From contig NZ_AP023027.1 of NCBI RefSeq assembly GCF_014467075.1, positions 3,261,501-3,325,500 on the forward strand: a stretch of DNA of 64,000 nucleotides, given 5' to 3'. Positions 35,636 to 44,283 of the stretch are shown one piece after another. A model generated the notes under the pieces. That model was given only the letters and a program-made list of their open reading frames with translations, made no database searches and was not told the DNA's origin. The DNA is from Anaerostipes caccae L1-92. GTDB taxonomy: Bacteria > Bacillota > Clostridia > Lachnospirales > Lachnospiraceae. Numbering within the stretch: the first letter of the stretch is position 1; each line of letters begins with the position of its first letter. A program made the translations under genes and the position numbers.

Positions 35636-35875
35636 ATGATAAAACTTTATATTTTCAATCTGGAAGAATTTTTATGCCTTGCAGACCGGTGCAGCGGCCC
35701 TGTGAATCTTTTGTCTGAAGGCGGGAAGTCTGTGGATATCAGAAACAGCTACAGTGTTCAAAAGAATTTGTTTCAAGAGCACCGAGAGAATGGGGGACGT
35801 TTACATCTTGGCCTGAAGATTCCGAATGTAAAAGACTACTTTCGTCTGGTGAATTTCTCTATTGGAGATATGTAA
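35636..35875 (+). CDS. Small HPr-like protein without active-site His
   Basis: 79 residues behind AAGGAGGACAGATACA. The pattern FLCLADRCSGPVNLLSEGGKSVDIRNSYSVQ...LHLGLKIPN resembles the HPr fold used by small HPr-like proteins (F...C.G.V.L....VD...S.). There is no HARP motif, and Cys/Ser replace the usual site residues, so it is probably a degenerate HPr, perhaps regulatory. The assignment is tentative. Terminator follows. Confidence 0.55.
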   Translation: MIKLYIFNLEEFLCLADRCSGPVNLLSEGGKSVDIRNSYSVQKNLFQEHRENGGRLHLGLKIPNVKDYFRLVNFSIGDM

Positions 35876-35898
35876 ACAGATATTTCATCATAATAAAG

Positions 35899-35930
35899 GA
35901 AAGCCGCAGATCAGAGAAGTTCTGCGGCTT
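35899..35930. terminator. Bidirectional terminator
   Basis: Stem AGCCGCAGA/TCTGCGGCT flanked by AAAGGAAA and TTTTCC, between the HPr-like gene and the convergent membrane protein. Confidence 0.8.
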
Positions 35931-35937
35931 TTCCTGT

Positions 35938-36426
35938 TCAGTGCAGGGCAATTCTTATGGTGGCGAAGAGACAAACAGAGCAAAGTCCTATAACTACAAG
36001 GCTCCCCGAGATGATACTCAGAAAGTTTTCTCTCCATTCCTTCCTAAAACTTTCCCTGATGGTCAGTCCATACTCCCGTAAAGTCTTATACAATATAAAT
36101 CCAAGGAGCAGGATATACCATACATTCTGAAGCATGATTTCAGCTGCAATGAGCAGGGTGAGATTGACAGCTGCATAGGCAGCATCCATGTGCAATTTCT
36201 TCTGCATAAACGTCATGAGGTATGCGATAAACGGATTGATCATAGACACCAAGAACATCACCGCAAGCTTCGGGTCTTCCCCGATCGCGGCTGAGACTGA
36301 GCCTCCCACTCTGGCCGCCCCCATGGAAAGGTATGCAAGACACACAAACGGCGTCAGGCAAAGGAGGACCTTGGCGATATTGTAATACCTGTCTAATCTG
36401 CTGCTTTTTACATTCATCATCTTCAT
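35938..36426 (-). CDS. Hypothetical four-helix membrane protein
   Basis: 162 residues. Four likely transmembrane helices (residues about 16-34, 51-72, 80-112 and 137-158). Starts 24 bases after the PTS IIBC stop and is probably cotranscribed with it. No domain recognised. Its linkage to the alpha-glucoside permease may be functional, but nothing in the sequence shows it. Confidence 0.65.
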   Translation of the reverse strand: MKMMNVKSSRLDRYYNIAKVLLCLTPFVCLAYLSMGAARVGGSVSAAIGEDPKLAVMFLVSMINPFIAYLMTFMQKKLHMDAAYAAVNLTLLIAAEIMLQNVWYILLLGFILYKTLREYGLTIRESFRKEWRENFLSIISGSLVVIGLCSVCLFATIRIALH

Positions 36427-36449
36427 CCCTGCTTTCTTAACTCAATATA

Positions 36450-38006
36450 TTACAGTAAACTTTCAAAATCATCCCGGACGCCTGCTACTTTCAGGCCGAT
36501 AATAACCTGAAATGATTTTCCATTCACAGAGCAGCCATGGGCTCCTATGGATTTAAAATACGGGTCATCTTTACAAAGAGTCTCATCCTTTACGTTGACC
36601 CTGAGCCTGGTGGCACAGTTGGTCACATCTTCAATGTTGTCCTTTCCTCCCAGTCCTTCGAGAATCAGCTGCGCAAACTCGATTTTCTGGTCCTGCTTAG
36701 AACCTTTCTTCTCTCTGAATTCTTCCTTGGAACCAAATTTAATCTCTTCATCATCTTCCCGTCCCGGTGTCTTAAAGTCAAATTTCTGGATCAGGAATTT
36801 AAATACCACAAAATAAATTCCGGTAAATGCAAGACCGATGACTAACAGGAGCAGATACTGTTTCCAGTGATTTCCCATCAGCGGTATCCAGTTTAAAGAA
36901 GCCATTTCGATCGCTCCTCCGGAGTGAATTCCTACGATTCCTGCCAGATACATCGTAGTCGATAAGGTTGCCGCCAGCAGTGCGTGTACTACAAAGAGTA
37001 CAGGCGCCACAAACAGGAAGGTGAACTCGATCGGCTCTGTCACACCGCAGAATATCGCGGTCAGAGTAATCGGAATCAGCAGACCTAAGATCTTCTTTTT
37101 CTTCTCTTTCTTCGCAGTTGAGTAGAAAGCAAGTGCGATTCCCGGACATCCGAAGATCTTGGAAAACCCTGTAGATGTGAATCCTGCCATAGGAACCAGC
37201 GATTTTAAAGACGCACTGGATGCTGCGATCTCAGGAAGCTTGGTTGCCCAGTAGGCATAAAGTCCGCCTGGCACCACCACATTGTCGTAATAAAAAGGTG
37301 AATATAAGATATGGTGCAGGCCAAAAGGAATCAGGGCTCTCTCTAAAAAGACGAAGACCCATATTCCGAGAGCTCCCGCTCCTTTGACAAATCCCTGGAA
37401 TGCAAACATACCAAGCTGGATTTTCGGCCATAATAATGCTGCGAGGACTGCCACAGGAATCATCACAAAAAATCCGACCATGAATACGAAAGTAGAGCCG
37501 CTGAACGTGCCCAGCCATTCCGGAAGTTCCGTGTCAAAGAAACGGTTATGTAAGTAAATGACGATTCCCGCAATAGCGAGTGCTCCCATCATGCCCATAT
37601 CCAGGGTTTTTATATTTGCGATCATCGTGAGACCGCTTGTACCGCCGACTTCCTGTGCAAAGTCAACTCCGAAGACTCCTCCCCACTGGGAAAGGATCGT
37701 GCTGAGGAAATAATGGAATGTGAGATATAGAACCAAAGCTTCCATACAGCACCGGGCATTCTGTTTTTTCGCCATGCCAATCGGAAGTCCGACAACAAAC
37801 AGGAGAGGGAGCTGGTTAAATACGGTCCAGCCGCCCTGTAAGAGCACATTCCAGCATTTGTACCACATGCTGGACGGAGCGGCAAGACTGCCCATAATAG
37901 TCTCTGTGGTAAACAGGGTTCCGATCCCTATGACAATTCCCGCGAAAGCGAACAAGAGAACCGGTGTAAACATCGCCCCGCCGAATTTTTGAATTTTCTG
38001 CATCAT
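36450..38006 (-). CDS. PTS alpha-glucoside-type EIIBC (MalX/GlvC-like)
   Basis: 518 residues. Glucose-family permease: about ten-helix EIIC (1-410) with IPFGLHHILYSPFYYD and IFCGVTEPIEFTFLFVAPVLF, then a C-terminal EIIB domain whose phosphorylated Cys is in IEDVTNCATRLRVNV. No EIIA domain, consistent with the separate EIIA at 32516. Brings in maltose-like or other alpha-glucosides as 6-phosphates for the GH4 enzyme. Confidence 0.93.
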   Translation of the reverse strand: MMQKIQKFGGAMFTPVLLFAFAGIVIGIGTLFTTETIMGSLAAPSSMWYKCWNVLLQGGWTVFNQLPLLFVVGLPIGMAKKQNARCCMEALVLYLTFHYFLSTILSQWGGVFGVDFAQEVGGTSGLTMIANIKTLDMGMMGALAIAGIVIYLHNRFFDTELPEWLGTFSGSTFVFMVGFFVMIPVAVLAALLWPKIQLGMFAFQGFVKGAGALGIWVFVFLERALIPFGLHHILYSPFYYDNVVVPGGLYAYWATKLPEIAASSASLKSLVPMAGFTSTGFSKIFGCPGIALAFYSTAKKEKKKKILGLLIPITLTAIFCGVTEPIEFTFLFVAPVLFVVHALLAATLSTTMYLAGIVGIHSGGAIEMASLNWIPLMGNHWKQYLLLLVIGLAFTGIYFVVFKFLIQKFDFKTPGREDDEEIKFGSKEEFREKKGSKQDQKIEFAQLILEGLGGKDNIEDVTNCATRLRVNVKDETLCKDDPYFKSIGAHGCSVNGKSFQVIIGLKVAGVRDDFESLL

Positions 38007-38100
38007 AATTTTTCATCCTTTCTTTGTCAACTGGACTCAAAGCCCGGCGCCTGGGTATTGAGCACAACACATCAGACGGAATTTTATGGTCTTTACTGTG

Positions 38101-38149
38101 TTGTTATTTTCAACAAATTCATCCTAACAGACCTTGAAAATGTAATCAA
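38101..38149 (-). promoter_or_regulatory. Promoter and operator of the EIIBC gene
   Basis: Minus strand TTGATT (38144-38149) and TAGGAT (38121-38126), spacing 17. Just downstream of the -10 is an inverted repeat TTGTT-ATTTTC-AACAA (38101-38116), placed to block initiation; an RpiR protein is a plausible ligand (inference). Confidence 0.6.
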
Positions 38150-38269
38150 TATATACAAAGGCTTTAGGGAGAGGGGCTATCAAACAATGAAGCTGCACAA
38201 TTCCTGTGAAATTTCCCAGGAGGAATAAATTTCCGTGTCTTTTTGGATCAGTTTTATTCTTGATATACG

Positions 38270-38298
38270 TTGTCAAGATCAATATATTGTGCTAATAT
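38270..38298 (+). promoter_or_regulatory. nrdAB promoter with NrdR-like box
   Basis: TTGTCA (38270-38275) and TAATAT (38293-38298), spacing 17. The spacer contains ATCAATATATTGTGC (38278-38292), which matches the NrdR box ACACWATATNTTGTGT at eleven or twelve positions. A weaker partner may lie at 38259-38274. NrdR-dATP would repress nrdAB here. Confidence 0.65.
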
Positions 38299-38340
38299 AA
38301 TTTTTAGCATCCTACATATAGTTGAAAGGTGAACATTTAT

Positions 38341-40632
38341 ATGAAAAACATAACAACAGCACAGGGTTCCGAATACGCTGTCGTCGTACGGCAGGCAATA
38401 CTTGAGTCATTCCGGACAGAGGAATTTCCGATCGGAGACCTGCTCAAATCCATACAGAATGAATTTCCACAGGAGGAGTATAGCTTAAACATCCTGAATG
38501 AGAAGTTTCAGAGTTTTCTAAAGGAAGGTATGGAGGATCATGAAAAACTCCTTCTGCTTGTTAAAGCAGCCGCCGAACTCACTTCCCAGGAGGCTCCCAA
38601 ATGGGAGAATATTGCCGCAAGACTCAAAATCCTGGAGTTCGAATCTGTGGTTAAAAACAACTTAGAAGAATATCAGATCCGGAATTTCTATGAAAAAATT
38701 GTCGTTTTGAGTCAGCAGAATTTATATGGAGATTATATCCTGAAAAATTACGCTGAAGATGAGATTCATTTATTCTCATCCTGGATCCGGCCGGAACGAA
38801 ACAGCCTGTTTCATTATTCCGGTCTGGAGCTTCTGCTCAGCCGGTATGTAATCCGGGACCGGCAGGGGAATCCTCTGGAGACTCCCCAGGAGATGTTCAT
38901 GGGCATCGCCATGCATCTGGCAATGAAGGAAACAGAAGACAGAAATCAATGGGTCAAACGATTTTATGATATGTTAAGCCTCCTCCAGGTCACTATGGCC
39001 ACTCCGACTCTTTCTAATGCCAGGAAACCTTATCATCAGCTCTCTTCCTGTTTCATCGACACGGTTCCGGACAGCCTGGACGGAATCTACCGGAGTATCG
39101 ACAGCTTTGCCAAGGTCAGCAAATTCGGAGGAGGCATGGGCCTTTACTTTGGAAAAGTCAGGGCCAGCGGAAGTTCAATCCGTGGATTTGAGGGAGCCGC
39201 AGGAGGTGTAATCCGCTGGATACGGCTCGCAAATGATACGGCTGTGGCCGTAGACCAGCTTGGAATGCGGCAGGGTGCCGTGGCTGTTTACCTGGACGTC
39301 TGGCACAGAGACCTTCCCGAATTTCTTAGTCTCCGGACAAACAACGGAGATGAGCGGATGAAAGCCCACGATGTGTTCCCTGCCGTCTGCTATCCCGACT
39401 ATTTCTGGGAACAGGCAAGAGACAATATTGAAGGCAGCTGGTACCTGATGTGCCCCCATGAGATACTCACAGTCAAAGGCTATGCACTGGAGGACTGCTA
39501 TGGAACAGAGTGGACCGAAAAATATCTGGACTGTGTCCTTGATGAAAGAATCAGTAAGCGTGTGATCCCTATCAAAGATATTGTACGGATGATCATCAAA
39601 AGTGCAGCAGAGACTGGAACGCCTTTTACGTTCAACCGGGATCATGTCAACCGCGCAAATCCCAACCGGCATAAAGGAATCATCTACTGCAGCAACCTCT
39701 GTACCGAGATCGCCCAGAATATGAGTGCCTCAGGGCAGATAGAACAGAAAATTGAAATGATCGGCGGTGAAGAAGTCGTTGTCACTGTCACAAAACCGGG
39801 AGACTTTGTCGTCTGCAATCTTGCAAGCCTCTCCCTCGGGAATCTGTGTGTCACTGATTATGAACAGCTGTCCTACGTCACAGAGAGTGCGGTAAGAGCC
39901 CTGGACAATGTGATCGACCTGAACTTTTTTCCCGTACCTTATGCCGAGATCAACAGCAAAAGATACCGCCCCGTGGGACTCGGGGTCAGCGGATATCACC
40001 ACATGCTGGCAAAGCATAAAATACAATGGGAGAGCGAAGAACATTTAAAATTTGCTGAAAAAGTATTTTCCGATATCCATTATGCCGCACTGGCAGCCAG
40101 CTCAAAAATTTCCGAAGAAAAAGGATCTTATCCGTATTTCCCAGGCAGTGACTGGCAGACCGGGGATTATTTCAGAAAGCGGGATCTCACGAAAGGACGC
40201 TGGAAAGCACTTGAAGACCGGATCAAAAAACACGGCCTGCGCAACGGCTATCTGCTTGCCGCGGCACCTACAAGCAGTACAAGCATCATCGCCGGCACCA
40301 CGGCAGGTCTGGACCCTGTCATGAACCGCTACTTTCTTGAAGAAAAAAAATACGGCCTGATCCCAAGAGTTGCCCCTGAACTGTCCATGGAGACATTCTG
40401 GTACTATAAAAATGCCCACTATATTGACCAGACCTGGTCTGTGAAAGCATGCGGTGTCCGTCAGAGACACATCGACCAGGCACAGAGCATGAATCTGTAT
40501 ATCACCAATGAATACACGTTCCGAAAAGTCCTGGACCTCTATATTCTGGCATGGGAACAGGGAGTCAAAACAATTTATTACACGCGGTCCAAAAGTCTTG
40601 AAGTTGAAGACTGCGAAGTTTGTTCTTCATAA
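38341..40632 (+). CDS. nrdA: Ribonucleoside-diphosphate reductase class Ia, alpha subunit
   Basis: 763 residues, starting at the ATG behind GAAAGGTG. Reduces ribonucleotides using a thiyl radical. Active-site and structural stretches: ATPTLSNARKPYHQLSSCF (redox Cys), FGGGMGLYFGKVRASGSSI, YCSNLCTEI (thiyl Cys with Asn and Glu), PTSSTSIIAGTTAGLDPV, C-terminal shuttle pair CEVCSS. The N-terminal region does not show a clear ATP-cone motif. Forms a complex with nrdB. Confidence 0.95.
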   Translation: MKNITTAQGSEYAVVVRQAILESFRTEEFPIGDLLKSIQNEFPQEEYSLNILNEKFQSFLKEGMEDHEKLLLLVKAAAELTSQEAPKWENIAARLKILEFESVVKNNLEEYQIRNFYEKIVVLSQQNLYGDYILKNYAEDEIHLFSSWIRPERNSLFHYSGLELLLSRYVIRDRQGNPLETPQEMFMGIAMHLAMKETEDRNQWVKRFYDMLSLLQVTMATPTLSNARKPYHQLSSCFIDTVPDSLDGIYRSIDSFAKVSKFGGGMGLYFGKVRASGSSIRGFEGAAGGVIRWIRLANDTAVAVDQLGMRQGAVAVYLDVWHRDLPEFLSLRTNNGDERMKAHDVFPAVCYPDYFWEQARDNIEGSWYLMCPHEILTVKGYALEDCYGTEWTEKYLDCVLDERISKRVIPIKDIVRMIIKSAAETGTPFTFNRDHVNRANPNRHKGIIYCSNLCTEIAQNMSASGQIEQKIEMIGGEEVVVTVTKPGDFVVCNLASLSLGNLCVTDYEQLSYVTESAVRALDNVIDLNFFPVPYAEINSKRYRPVGLGVSGYHHMLAKHKIQWESEEHLKFAEKVFSDIHYAALAASSKISEEKGSYPYFPGSDWQTGDYFRKRDLTKGRWKALEDRIKKHGLRNGYLLAAAPTSSTSIIAGTTAGLDPVMNRYFLEEKKYGLIPRVAPELSMETFWYYKNAHYIDQTWSVKACGVRQRHIDQAQSMNLYITNEYTFRKVLDLYILAWEQGVKTIYYTRSKSLEVEDCEVCSS

Positions 40633-40652
40633 TACAGAAAGAGAGAGAAACG

Positions 40653-41696
40653 ATGACAGAACTTACAAAAAAACCTTTATTTAATCCTTACGGTGACACG
40701 GATGTCCGAAAGCGCAGGATGATCAACGGAAATACAACGAACCTGAATGATTTTAACAATATGAAATACCCCTGGGTCAGCGGCTGGTACCGCCAGGCTA
40801 TGAATAATTTCTGGATACCTGAAGAGATCAATCTGGGGACGGACATCAAAGATTATAAGCAGCTTTCCGAGCCTGAACGCCGGGCATATGATAAGATCCT
40901 TTCTTTTCTTATTTTCCTGGACAGCATTCAGACGGCAAACCTTCCAAATATCAGTGAATATATCACAGCCAATGAAGTCAATCTGTGCCTGTCGATCCAG
41001 GCATTCCAGGAGGCAGTTCACAGTCAGAGTTACAGCTATATGCTGGATACGATCTGTGAGCCCCAGGAAAGAAACGATATCCTGTATCAGTGGAAGAATG
41101 ACCCTCATCTGCTGGAGAGAAATCAATTCATCGGAGACCTTTATAATGATTTTCAGACTAATAAAAATACAGAAACATTCGTAAAAACACTCGTTGCCAA
41201 CTACATCTTAGAAGGCATTTACTTTTACAGCGGTTTTATGTTTTTTTATAATCTTGGAAGAAATCACCGTATGCCTGGTTCTGTACAGGAAATCCGGTAT
41301 ATCAACAGGGATGAAAATACACATTTGTGGCTGTTCAAAAATATTCTGCTGGAATTAAAGAAGGAAGAACCCTCCCTGTTCCATCCTGACTGTATCAATG
41401 ACTACCGCCGGATGATTAAAAAGGGGTGTGAGCAGGAAATCCGCTGGGGTCATTATGTGATCGGCGATGAGATCCAGGGTCTCAAAAAAGAAATGGTGGA
41501 GGAATATATCCGTTATCTTGGAAATCTGAGGTGCCAAAATCTCGGTTTTGAACCCATCTATCCAGGCAGTGAAACTGAACCGGAATCCATGTCCTGGGTC
41601 AGCCAGTTCTCTAATGCCAACATGATTAAAACAGATTTTTTCGAGGCAAAAAGCACTGCGTATGCAAAAAGCAGTGCCTTAGTGGATGATCTGTAA
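40653..41696 (+). CDS. nrdB: Ribonucleoside-diphosphate reductase class Ia, beta subunit
   Basis: 347 residues. Holds the dinuclear metal centre and the tyrosyl radical. Ligands read as Asp90 (FLDSIQ), Glu120 and His123 (QEAVHSQSYSY), Glu187 (LEGIYFY), Glu221 and His224 (RDENTHL); Tyr127 sits at the radical position. Starts 20 bases after nrdA. Oxygen-dependent class Ia in an otherwise fermentative anaerobe is notable. Confidence 0.95.
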   Translation: MTELTKKPLFNPYGDTDVRKRRMINGNTTNLNDFNNMKYPWVSGWYRQAMNNFWIPEEINLGTDIKDYKQLSEPERRAYDKILSFLIFLDSIQTANLPNISEYITANEVNLCLSIQAFQEAVHSQSYSYMLDTICEPQERNDILYQWKNDPHLLERNQFIGDLYNDFQTNKNTETFVKTLVANYILEGIYFYSGFMFFYNLGRNHRMPGSVQEIRYINRDENTHLWLFKNILLELKKEEPSLFHPDCINDYRRMIKKGCEQEIRWGHYVIGDEIQGLKKEMVEEYIRYLGNLRCQNLGFEPIYPGSETEPESMSWVSQFSNANMIKTDFFEAKSTAYAKSSALVDDL

Positions 41697-41703
41697 AAAT
41701 GCA

Positions 41704-41736
41704 GATCCGGCAGTTATTACAGCTGCCGGATCTTTG
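41704..41736 (+). terminator. Intrinsic terminator of nrdAB
   Basis: Perfect 10-base stem GATCCGGCAG/CTGCCGGATC (41704-41713/41723-41732) followed by TTTGATTT. Confidence 0.85.
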
Positions 41737-41745
41737 ATTTACCGT

Positions 41746-42606
41746 TTATTCACTTTTCTTCTTTACCGGAACCCAAACTTCATATTTTGCATTTTCAGGG
41801 TCCGCATTCAAGTATACCTCAATGTCCGGCGCTTCCCCAAACTCATATCCTGAGTTCGGCAGCCATTCCGTCCCGATCCTCTTTTCCAGCTGCTGAATCG
41901 ATTCCGGCATGGTACCTTCTCCTTCAAAGATTGCCCAGGTGGCAGCCGGAACCATATATTCATCCCAGCCTTCTTCTGCGGGATCATCGCTTGAAACTGC
42001 GATGAGATATTTCCACTGCTCTGACTTATCGTCACATGCACTGACTCCCAAAATGCCCTGAGGTTCTTTTCCAATCTTAGAAACCAGTTTCTGGACAGAT
42101 CCGTCTGCGGCAGCTTTTGTCCACAGTCCGGGTACCATCTGAAAGTTTTTTTCCACATCTTTGTGCATCGGCGCAGACGGCCCTATAATACGGAAGCTCT
42201 CTTTTGTCTCAATTCTGTAATTCATCTCTGCATCTCCTTTTATTGTGATCTGAAAACTGATGGGAGGATAGGATTTCAATATGATACCGTTTTTTCTCGC
42301 CGCCGAAGGCGCTGTGTGATGAACACTTTGAAATGCGCGGTTAAATGCGGTCGGTGAATCATAGCCATATTTAAGTGCTATATCCACGATCTTTTCCTTT
42401 CCGGTGCTCAGCTCAGCCGCTGCCATAGACATTCGTCTGCGGCGGATATATTCCGACAGCGTCACATCTGCAATATAAGAAAACATTCTCTGGAAATGAT
42501 AAGTGGAACAGCATGCAATCTTTGCAAGTTCCCCATAATCGATTTCCTCTGTCAGATGTTCCTCAATATACGATACGGCCTGATTCAGCCGCTTCATCCA
42601 TTCCAT
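41746..42606 (-). CDS. AraC-family regulator with GyrI-like effector domain
   Basis: 286 residues. N-terminal AraC double helix-turn-helix (MKRLNQAVSYIEEHLTEEIDYGELAKIACCSTYHFQRMFSYIADVTLSEYIRRRR...GYDSPTAFNRAFQSVHHTAPSAARK), then a GyrI/BmrR-like small-molecule-binding domain (about 125-286, MNYRIETKESFRIIG...EFGEAPDIEVYLNAD...YEVWVPVKK). Such proteins usually sense a hydrophobic or cationic compound. No obvious target gene next to it. Confidence 0.92.
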   Translation of the reverse strand: MEWMKRLNQAVSYIEEHLTEEIDYGELAKIACCSTYHFQRMFSYIADVTLSEYIRRRRMSMAAAELSTGKEKIVDIALKYGYDSPTAFNRAFQSVHHTAPSAARKNGIILKSYPPISFQITIKGDAEMNYRIETKESFRIIGPSAPMHKDVEKNFQMVPGLWTKAAADGSVQKLVSKIGKEPQGILGVSACDDKSEQWKYLIAVSSDDPAEEGWDEYMVPAATWAIFEGEGTMPESIQQLEKRIGTEWLPNSGYEFGEAPDIEVYLNADPENAKYEVWVPVKKKSE

Positions 42607-42696
42607 CTCTAAACTCCCTCCTACAACAAAAGAATACAGCCATATGAAAAAATATTCCTCTTAATCTGTGCACGAAAAAGAGAACTGCCTCACAGA

Positions 42697-43224
42697 CTAT
42701 TTTCCTGCAATTCCGTCTGCTATCAATTTCGCTACCTTTTTCATATCTTTTCCCAATACACAGTCACCCTTATTATCGCAGAAAAAACTTTCCACAAGAA
42801 TAGCCGCCGGTTTTGTTCCATTCAGAAAATACAGATGATCCTCTTTTTTCGCTCCCCTGTCCCTGAATACACCGGCCAGCTTTTTCTGAACTCTCTGTGC
42901 ATACGCTTTTCCTGTCTCCGTCTTGTAGTACACTTCCGCGCCATGTCCTGTTCCGTCGCTGGCATTTAAATGCAGTTCCAAAGCCAGATCATAGCCGCCC
43001 TGATTGATGAGAGGTAGTTTATATGATTTTTCCTCTTCCTTAGATGCAAATTTCTTTTCGGGACATACAACAACATCTGCTTTCCACCCGTTCTTCTCCA
43101 GGCACACCTTTAAAAGAGGGGCAAGCGCCTTGTTATACTGGTATTCATTCACAACACCGCTGGCTGAAGTGCACATACCGTTTTTCAAAATACTGTGGCC
43201 CACTGAAATTACTGCTTTTTTCAT
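42697..43224 (-). CDS. N-acetylmuramoyl-L-alanine amidase (Amidase_3), phage-type
   Basis: 175 residues: one Amidase_3 domain and no signal peptide. Zinc-site motifs: VISVGHSILKNG, NEYQYN (Glu), LELHLNASDGTGHGAEVYY (His), and catalytic Glu in ILVESFFCDN. A signal-less single-domain amidase is like a phage endolysin, but no phage genes flank it. Start at ATG behind AAAGGAGGCAAATGT; the promoter is at 43328-43356. Confidence 0.85.
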   Translation of the reverse strand: MKKAVISVGHSILKNGMCTSASGVVNEYQYNKALAPLLKVCLEKNGWKADVVVCPEKKFASKEEEKSYKLPLINQGGYDLALELHLNASDGTGHGAEVYYKTETGKAYAQRVQKKLAGVFRDRGAKKEDHLYFLNGTKPAAILVESFFCDNKGDCVLGKDMKKVAKLIADGIAGK

Positions 43225-43327
43225 ACATTTGCCTCCTTTTATTATTTCGGATCAATGAAAAAGGCAAAACCATAAAGAAGGTCCTGCCTTAATCTTACAA
43301 CCTACACCTGTCTTTTGTGATAGGTCT

Positions 43328-43356
43328 ATTATAAAAATTTTCTGCTGCTCAAGCAA
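43328..43356 (-). promoter_or_regulatory. Promoter of the amidase gene
   Basis: Minus strand TTGCTT (43351-43356), TATAAT (43328-43333), spacing 17. About 100 bases of leader precede the start codon, including an AAGGCA...TGCCTTTTT hairpin near 43258-43291. Confidence 0.7.
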
Positions 43357-43371
43357 TAGTTCTGCAGTCAA

Positions 43372-43391
43372 TCACTCACCCGGGTGAGTGA
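43372..43391. repeat. 20-bp perfect palindrome TCACTCACCCGGGTGAGTGA
   Basis: TCACTCACCC/GGGTGAGTGA lies between the deacetylase stop (43411) and the amidase promoter, 16 bases upstream of that promoter's -35. There is no T-run on either side, which makes a terminator unlikely. It looks like a repressor or activator site (TetR-like dyads have this form). Confidence 0.6.
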
Positions 43392-43410
43392 ATCACTGAT
43401 CCTATGTAAC

Positions 43411-44283
43411 CTATTTTTTATACCTGTTGATCTGGTTTGCACTTATGACCACATCGCCCTTGCCTACCTTTATACCCTTGGCTTCCAGCAGTTCAGATAC
43501 CGTGCACACTTCAAATCCTTTTGCTTTCAGCTGAGGAAGAACCTTTTCCACTGCTGCCACCGAAGGTTTATGGATATCATGCATCAATACGATGTCTCCG
43601 TCCTTTGCCTGCTTTAAAATCGTATTGACCGTGGCATTTGTATTCAGTGTCTTCCAATCCAGTGTATCGATGCTCCATAAAATCAGAGGCGCATCAACAT
43701 TGGCTTTTACTGTGTCATTGATGGCACCGTAAGGAGGTCTAAGCTGTCCCACATCTGCTCCTGTCACCTTGGAGATGGCAGCGTTCATCTTCTGCATCTG
43801 CAGCTGGACTCCGGAAGCCCCGATTTTTGTGAGCTGAGGATGATTCCATGAATGTCCTGCCACTTCATTTCCTGAATCCATGACTTCCTTTACCAATTCC
43901 GGATACAGGTTGGCATTCTGTCCCAGCATAAAAAATGTTGCTCTCGCGTCATTTTTATCTAAAGCCTTGACGATTCTGTCCGTATTCTCTCTGGCCGGAC
44001 CGTCATCAAAAGAAAATGCGATCAGCTTCTTCGTCTTATCAATTTTTCTCGGCACATAAAGTGAATCCTTTAATTCATCCCCTGTTCCTTTGTCCATGAC
44101 GCCTTCGTTGGCCTTTGCAGTCATCTCTCCGATCCCGTCATTTACACTTGTGTATTTTGTCTTTCCGGAACGGACAAACCAGATACCCCCGGCTATGACT
44201 ACAGCCAGTAAAAGAATCCATCCGGCAATACCGGCTTTGTTCCATTTCCTTCTTGTTTTCCTTCTTCTGCTCATTCTACTCAC
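43411..44283 (-). CDS. Membrane-anchored polysaccharide deacetylase (NodB family)
   Basis: 290 residues. Basic N-terminus and one transmembrane helix (about 17-38), an external linker, then a NodB homology domain: metal site FSFDDGPA (catalytic Asp, metal Asp), GHSWNHPQL (metal His pair), RPPYGAIN and LMHDIH (catalytic His). Probably removes acetyl groups from peptidoglycan GlcNAc or a surface polysaccharide. It overlaps the upstream ade gene by 8 bases. Confidence 0.93.
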   Translation of the reverse strand: MSRMSRRRKTRRKWNKAGIAGWILLLAVVIAGGIWFVRSGKTKYTSVNDGIGEMTAKANEGVMDKGTGDELKDSLYVPRKIDKTKKLIAFSFDDGPARENTDRIVKALDKNDARATFFMLGQNANLYPELVKEVMDSGNEVAGHSWNHPQLTKIGASGVQLQMQKMNAAISKVTGADVGQLRPPYGAINDTVKANVDAPLILWSIDTLDWKTLNTNATVNTILKQAKDGDIVLMHDIHKPSVAAVEKVLPQLKAKGFEVCTVSELLEAKGIKVGKGDVVISANQINRYKK

